In this document: piece by piece, positions 60,175 to 64,000 of the stretch
Numbering within the stretch: the stretch's first letter is position 1
Layout: each line of letters opens with the position of its first letter
Source of the DNA: Streptomyces sp. Tue6028
GTDB lineage: Bacteria; Actinomycetota; Actinomycetes; Streptomycetales; Streptomycetaceae
NCBI RefSeq assembly: GCF_002300165.1
Contig: NZ_MLCE01000023.1
Coordinates: 363,566 to 427,565 of the forward strand
Direction of reading: 5' to 3'
DNA: 64,000 bases
Notes under the pieces: model-generated
Databases searched by the model: none
Seen by the model: only the letters and a program-made list of their open reading frames with translations
What the model was told of the DNA's origin: nothing
Translations under genes and position numbers: made by a program

Positions 60175-61254
60175 CTAGTTCCCGGCCCGGCGCGCCATCT
60201 CGTGCAGCACCTTGGAGGCGGGCACGGGCGCCTGCCGGACGCCGGTCAGCTTCTGATTGAGGTACGAGGTGCGGCCCGCGGTCGCCGCGGTGAACTCGGC
60301 GGTCGCGCCCTGCGGCCGGAACCCGTGCCGGACGGCGAGCCTGCGCAGCGTCGGGTCGGCGCTGAGGAGTTCGCCGAGCGCGCGGCCGGCATCGGTGAGC
60401 GGGACCACCGTGTGGTCGCTGTTGGCGGTGGTGTCCGGGTACAGGACGGTGAGGTCGCCGGCCTCCCGTCCGCCGTCCTCGCCGAGCAGCGCGGCGACCT
60501 GGGACTCGTAGACGAGGACGAGCGGATTGCCCGCGCCGCTGATGAAGTCCCGGAACGCCGCGTCCGTGCTGGACTGCTGGGCGCCCTGCACGCTGATGAG
60601 CTTGCGCATCAGGGGCGCGGTGCGCTCGACGTCGGCGGTGGAGGCCGCGACGCGTCCCTTGTCGGCCACGTAGGAGGCGGCGGCGAGGTAGAGGGCACCG
60701 GAGTTGGAGGTGGCCGGGTCGGTGGTGGCGATGTAGAGCGTGCCGGTCAGCTCACCGTGTGCCGCGGCGCCCTTGAGCTGCTGCCAGGTCCGGTCGTGCC
60801 GGGCCGCGTCGAGATAGGCCCCCATTTTGAGGGTGCCGGTGTTCCTGTCGAGGGTGGCGAGTCCGTTGGCGGCGAGGACCTGTGCCGCGCTGCGGTGCGT
60901 CACGACGACGACCGGCGAGTAGAAGGGCCTCGGCAGCGGCTGCCGTGCGTGGTACTTGCCGGCGAGCTCGTCTGCCGGTGCCTGGCTGGACGGAAACGCG
61001 AAGTCGTACCCCTTGAGGTCGAGCCCTTCCATGGCCCAGGACCCGGACGTCTCCGTCTTCACGGTGTAGCCCTTGGCGGCCAGGGCCTTCACCACGTCGG
61101 GATCGGCGAAGAACTCCGCCTTCTCCGATCCGATCACTCCTCGCACGGTCTTCGTTGCCGTGCCCTTGTCCTGACCTTCGCGGCCTGCGACGACGGCTGC
61201 TGCCACTCCGCCGATCAACAGCACCGCCAGGACGATTCCTGCGATACGTCTCAC
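60175..61254 (-). CDS. membrane-anchored periplasmic-binding-like protein
   Basis: A 359-residue protein with a single N-terminal membrane helix (~4-24, RRIAGIVLAVLLIGGVAAAVV) and an outer type II substrate-binding-like domain: VIGSEKAEFFADPDVVKALAAKGY, FPSSQAPADELAG, STSNSGALYLAAASY-like sequence, and GAGNPLVLVYESQ. No transporter gene accompanies it, so it is probably a sensor rather than a transport receptor. GTG 61254 begins right before the helix. It leads the minus-strand operon 13 bases before TelA. Confidence 0.8.
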   Translation of the reverse strand: MRRIAGIVLAVLLIGGVAAAVVAGREGQDKGTATKTVRGVIGSEKAEFFADPDVVKALAAKGYTVKTETSGSWAMEGLDLKGYDFAFPSSQAPADELAGKYHARQPLPRPFYSPVVVVTHRSAAQVLAANGLATLDRNTGTLKMGAYLDAARHDRTWQQLKGAAAHGELTGTLYIATTDPATSNSGALYLAAASYVADKGRVAASTADVERTAPLMRKLISVQGAQQSSTDAAFRDFISGAGNPLVLVYESQVAALLGEDGGREAGDLTVLYPDTTANSDHTVVPLTDAGRALGELLSADPTLRRLAVRHGFRPQGATAEFTAATAGRTSYLNQKLTGVRQAPVPASKVLHEMARRAGN

Positions 61255-61775
61255 GCCTGGAGCGTGCGCCTCGGAACCCAACGTTCCCGGTCTCGGCGGG
61301 TGAACGGGGGGTGACCACCGGGTCCCGGTACGCAACCGGAGGGGCCGCCTCCTTCCGCCGCGGCCGACGCTCGCGCACGCCTCCTCCTGGCGCTTCGCCC
61401 GGCGACCCGCGCCCACCGTCACGATCACCGTCGACGGCCGGTCCGTCACGGTCCGCGGGACCGACGAGGAGACGGTCGCCCGGTCGATCGCGCACCGCGG
61501 TGCGGAGCCCTGGGCGACCGTTCGGGTGAGCCTGCTGCGGAGCCCCGGGCGACTGCCCGGGCAAGACAGGTGCGGAGTCCGGGGCGACCGGCTCCGCGGT
61601 GCGAGCGTCCGCGCGTGCGGGGGCCGTGACCGGTCGTGCCGGGGCGCGGTGACCGCGTGTGCCGGGCTGCGGTGACCGCGCGATCCGGACCGCGACGTGT
61701 GGGGCATATGGCGCCCGGTCCGCGCGTCGCTGCGGGTGCACGCGGACCGGGGCCGTCAAGGGGGAGCCCGGAGGC
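61255..61775. other. 521-base region with a coding-like fragment but no gene
   Basis: No complete gene is supported. In the + frame around 61415-61530, the translation TVTITVDGRSVTVRG followed by DEETVARSIAHRGAEPWATV reads like part of a real beta-rich protein. It has no start or downstream continuation, so it may be a decayed remnant. The region also must contain the promoter of the minus-strand TelA operon. Confidence 0.4.
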
Positions 61776-62198
61776 TCAGTGGGGCGCGAGCTCGCGGGGC
61801 TCGGCGACCGGGGCATGGGCGTCCATGCGCTCGGCGGCGAGGATCGCCGCCGCGGTGTCGGCGCGGGACGCCGCGACGACGAGGGCGCGGCCGGCGAGCG
61901 CGTGCGCCCGCTGGTGGAGCGCCACGAGGTGCGGTTCGTGCAGGGCGGCGGCCACCGCGGCACGCACCGGCGTCGCTCCGCCCCGCAGCCGCGCCACCTG
62001 TGCGGTGAGCCGCTCGGCGGCCGCGTCCAGGTCGGCGGAGGGCGCGAGAGCGCGGATCTCGTCCGTGACCGCGAGCAGCGCCGCGAGGTGACCGGCGAGC
62101 TGGATGTCCAGCTCCTCCTCGCGCGACCGGTGGGGGAAGTCCGAGGAAGTGGTGCCGGCCATCGTGTGGACCGACTTGGTGCGGATCGGTTCGTACAT
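61776..62198 (-). CDS. small helical hypothetical protein
   Basis: A 140-residue, mostly helical cytoplasmic protein. Its N-terminal 20 residues are Ser/Thr rich, and the rest is long Ala-rich helices (EEELDIQLAGHLAALLAVTDEIRALAP, AAAERLTAQVARL). GGAGG lies 7 bases before the ATG. No known domain. It is close behind the aminotransferase gene on the same strand, with about 100 bases between. It probably forms a helical bundle. Function unknown. Confidence 0.65.
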   Translation of the reverse strand: MYEPIRTKSVHTMAGTTSSDFPHRSREEELDIQLAGHLAALLAVTDEIRALAPSADLDAAAERLTAQVARLRGGATPVRAAVAAALHEPHLVALHQRAHALAGRALVVAASRADTAAAILAAERMDAHAPVAEPRELAPH

Positions 62199-62301
62199 GG
62201 GATGGCCTCCTGTGCTCTGACAGGAAACCATCCTAGCTTGGATTTCGTCTAAAGTTGAGCCGAGTCGCAGATTTGTGCACGGCGCGCACACAGCGTGAGC
62301 G

Positions 62302-63513
62302 TCAGGGCTGGGTGTAGCCGTCCAGGAACTTCCCGATCCGCGTCACCGCGTCCGTCAGATCGGCGACCGTCGGCAGGGTGACCACCCGGAAGTGGTCCGC
62401 CTCGGGCCAGTTGAAGCCCGTCCCCTGCACGACCATGATCTTCTCGCGGCGCAGCAGGTCGAGGACCATCTGCCGGTCGTCCTTGATCTTGAAGACCTTG
62501 GGGTCCAGGCGCGGGAAGAGATACAGCGCCCCCTTCGGCTTGACGCACGTCACGCCCGGGATCTGTGTCAGCAGCTCGTAGGCGACGTCCCGCTGCTCCA
62601 TCAGCCGGCCGCCGGGCAGCACCAGGTCGTTGATCGTCTGCCGTCCGCTCAGTGCGGCCACCACGCCGTGCTGGCCCGGCATGTTCGCGCACAGGCGCAT
62701 GTTCGCGAGGATCGTCAGCCCCTCGATGTACGACTCGGCGTGCGCGCGCGGCCCCGAGACCGACATCCAGCCCACCCGGTAGCCCGCCACCCGGTACGCC
62801 TTCGACATGCCGTTGAAGGTGAGGGTGAGCAGGTCGGGGGCCACCGCCGCCGTCGCCGTGTGCGTCGCCCCGTCGTAGAGGATCTTGTCGTAGATCTCGT
62901 CGGAACAGACCAGCAGATTGTGCCGCCGGGCGATGTCGGTGAGCCCCCGGATCATCGCCTCGTCGTAGACCGCACCCGTCGGGTTGTTCGGGTTGATGAT
63001 GACGATCGCCTTGGTGCGGTCGGTGACCTTCCGCTCCACGTCGGCGAGGTCGGGCATCCAGTCGGACTGCTCGTCGCAGCGGTAGTGCACCGCCGTACCG
63101 CCGGACAGGGACACGGCCGCCGTCCACAGCGGATAGTCCGGAGCGGGCACCAGGACCTCGTCGCCGTCGTCCAGCAGGGCCTGCATCGCCATCACGATCA
63201 GCTCGGAGACGCCGTTGCCGATGAAGACGTGCTCGACGTCCGTCTCGATGCCCAGCGTCTGGTTGTGCATGACGACGGCCCGGCGCGCGGCGAGCAGGCC
63301 CTTGGCGTCGCCGTACCCGTGCGCGGAGGAGACGTTGCGGAGGATGTCCTCCAGGATCTCCGGCGGGCACTCGAACCCGAAGGCGGCCGGGTTGCCCGTG
63401 TTGAGCTTGAGGATGCGGTGACCGGCTGCTTCCAGCCGCATCGCCTCCTCAAGAACCGGACCCCGGATCTCGTAGCAGACGTTGGCGAGCTTCGTGGACT
63501 GGATCACCTGCAT
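62302..63513 (-). CDS. PLP-dependent aminotransferase (AlaA/AspC-like)
   Basis: Transfers amino groups between an amino acid (probably alanine or glutamate) and a 2-oxo acid in the cytoplasm. The 403-residue protein has the N-terminal LKLNTGNPAAFGFE and INPNNPTGAVY; the PLP Lys is in FNGMSKAYRVAGYRVGW, followed by a substrate Arg and the C-terminal FNWPEADHFRVVTLP. It matches the AlaA-type alanine aminotransferase group. The ATG start follows a normal spacer; an in-frame upstream start at 63564 is not family-like. No linked regulator was seen. Confidence 0.9.
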   Translation of the reverse strand: MQVIQSTKLANVCYEIRGPVLEEAMRLEAAGHRILKLNTGNPAAFGFECPPEILEDILRNVSSAHGYGDAKGLLAARRAVVMHNQTLGIETDVEHVFIGNGVSELIVMAMQALLDDGDEVLVPAPDYPLWTAAVSLSGGTAVHYRCDEQSDWMPDLADVERKVTDRTKAIVIINPNNPTGAVYDEAMIRGLTDIARRHNLLVCSDEIYDKILYDGATHTATAAVAPDLLTLTFNGMSKAYRVAGYRVGWMSVSGPRAHAESYIEGLTILANMRLCANMPGQHGVVAALSGRQTINDLVLPGGRLMEQRDVAYELLTQIPGVTCVKPKGALYLFPRLDPKVFKIKDDRQMVLDLLRREKIMVVQGTGFNWPEADHFRVVTLPTVADLTDAVTRIGKFLDGYTQP

Positions 63514-63609
63514 GCCCGTGAGCTTACGGCCGCGTAACGCATGGTGGGGGGTGTTTTCCACCACGTGAGACGTGCCGGTTCCGTCGCTTTCGTCCCCGCA
63601 CTGGGCCCG

Positions 63610-63631
63610 GACCCCTTGGGGTCTCTACAAT
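63610..63631 (+). promoter_or_regulatory. leaderless -10 with a palindrome before the last gene
   Basis: The palindrome GACCCC-TT-GGGGTC (63610-63623) abuts TACAAT (63626-63631), which lies 8 bases before the ATG at 63640. There is no ribosome site, so the transcript may be leaderless and the palindrome an operator. Confidence 0.45.
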
Positions 63632-63639
63632 CCGCCCTC

Positions 63640-64000
63640 ATGTCCTGGCAGCCCGGCGACCCCGAGATCCCGCCGAAGGTGTACCTCCCGCAGAGCGACG
63701 GCGAGGCCTCCCCGGCCTATGACGCCTACGCCGACCCGGCCGAGGCACACGGCTGGCAGGAGGGATACGACGGCGTCGACGACACGGCCGTCGGCGACAC
63801 GGCCGTCGGCGGGCGGCCGGCCCCCGTGGGCGGTGACGTCGCGCAGGAGCGGGACGCCGCGCGTGACCCGGCCGCCGACGAACCCGCACAGCCGTGGGAC
63901 GCCGCGTGGAACCCGGCCGCCGGTGACGCGGCGGGCCGCCCGCGACCCGCCGCGCCGCCGCCCCCGCACCCGCCCGGGCCGCCCGCCCGCCCGCCGCGCC
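63640..64000 (+). CDS. proline-rich acidic protein, 3' part beyond window
   Basis: The reading frame is open from ATG 63640 to the window end. The visible 120 residues start SWQPGDPEIPPKVYLPQ and are rich in Asp, Ala and Pro, ending in a Pro-rich run. It looks like the cytoplasmic, low-complexity N-terminal part of a larger protein, possibly one with later membrane segments. No domain is visible yet. Confidence 0.6.
   Translation, partial: MSWQPGDPEIPPKVYLPQSDGEASPAYDAYADPAEAHGWQEGYDGVDDTAVGDTAVGGRPAPVGGDVAQERDAARDPAADEPAQPWDAAWNPAAGDAAGRPRPAAPPPPHPPGPPARPPR

Overview
The window is chromosomal DNA from a Streptomyces (or very close actinomycete). The base composition is very GC-rich with almost uniformly G/C third codon positions, and GTG and TTG starts are common. 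The gene content is typical of the genus: mycothiol amidase, DrrAB-type exporter, LAXTG surface protein, ECF42/DGPF pair, MmyB-type regulator and a TelA/TerY-type stress locus. I saw no rRNA, tRNA, CRISPR array, phage or insertion sequence.

Layout. 1-18.8 kb: end of a DEAD-box helicase, DUF2625 and LAXTG surface proteins, an L,D-transpeptidase, a MacB-like ABC exporter pair, a secreted subtilase, an ABM-truncated haemoglobin fusion, a MmyB-type regulator divergent from a zinc alcohol dehydrogenase, an ECF42 sigma factor with its DGPF partner, and several less known proteins including a membrane-anchored Nudix-like protein. 19-27.7 kb: mostly core metabolism and housekeeping (metB, a SigE-family sigma factor with a small membrane protein, MarR/ilvA, drrAB-like exporter, greA, DUF4307, mca).

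27.7-35.9 kb: a tightly packed minus-strand operon of four genes: a membrane-associated NB-ARC/STAND-TPR protein, a second P-loop ATPase with the same kind of TPR-like repeats, a CHAT caspase-like protease, and a serine alpha/beta hydrolase. The genes are 34 nt apart, 5 nt apart and overlapping by 4 nt, so they are probably translated together. This is the best candidate for a little-described, possibly conflict-related (sensor-protease-effector) system.

36.1-44.8 kb: a thioredoxin-domain YyaL-like protein, then a four-gene operon with overlapping stops and starts. It encodes a processive GT2 synthase, a GT39-like membrane transferase, a DPM1/GtrA-type transferase and a secreted galactose-oxidase-like copper-radical oxidase with a C-terminal excalibur motif. 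This looks like a cell-surface glycan synthesis and oxidation pathway resembling, but distinct from, the cslA/glxA locus. 44.8-51 kb: Mut7-C protein, TetR/MFS efflux pair with a well-formed promoter-operator, TrhA/hemolysin III and PEP carboxykinase.

51.2-61.3 kb: two convergent operons form a Ter-type phospho-signalling locus. The plus strand carries a Ser/Thr kinase, YbjN-like protein, one-pass membrane protein, vWA protein, PP2C phosphatase and atypical kinase (a TerY-P-like triad). The minus strand carries a membrane-anchored periplasmic-binding-like protein, TelA, a PBP-vWA lipoprotein and a small membrane protein. The end holds a small conserved protein, an AlaA-like aminotransferase and the start of a proline-rich protein cut by the window edge.
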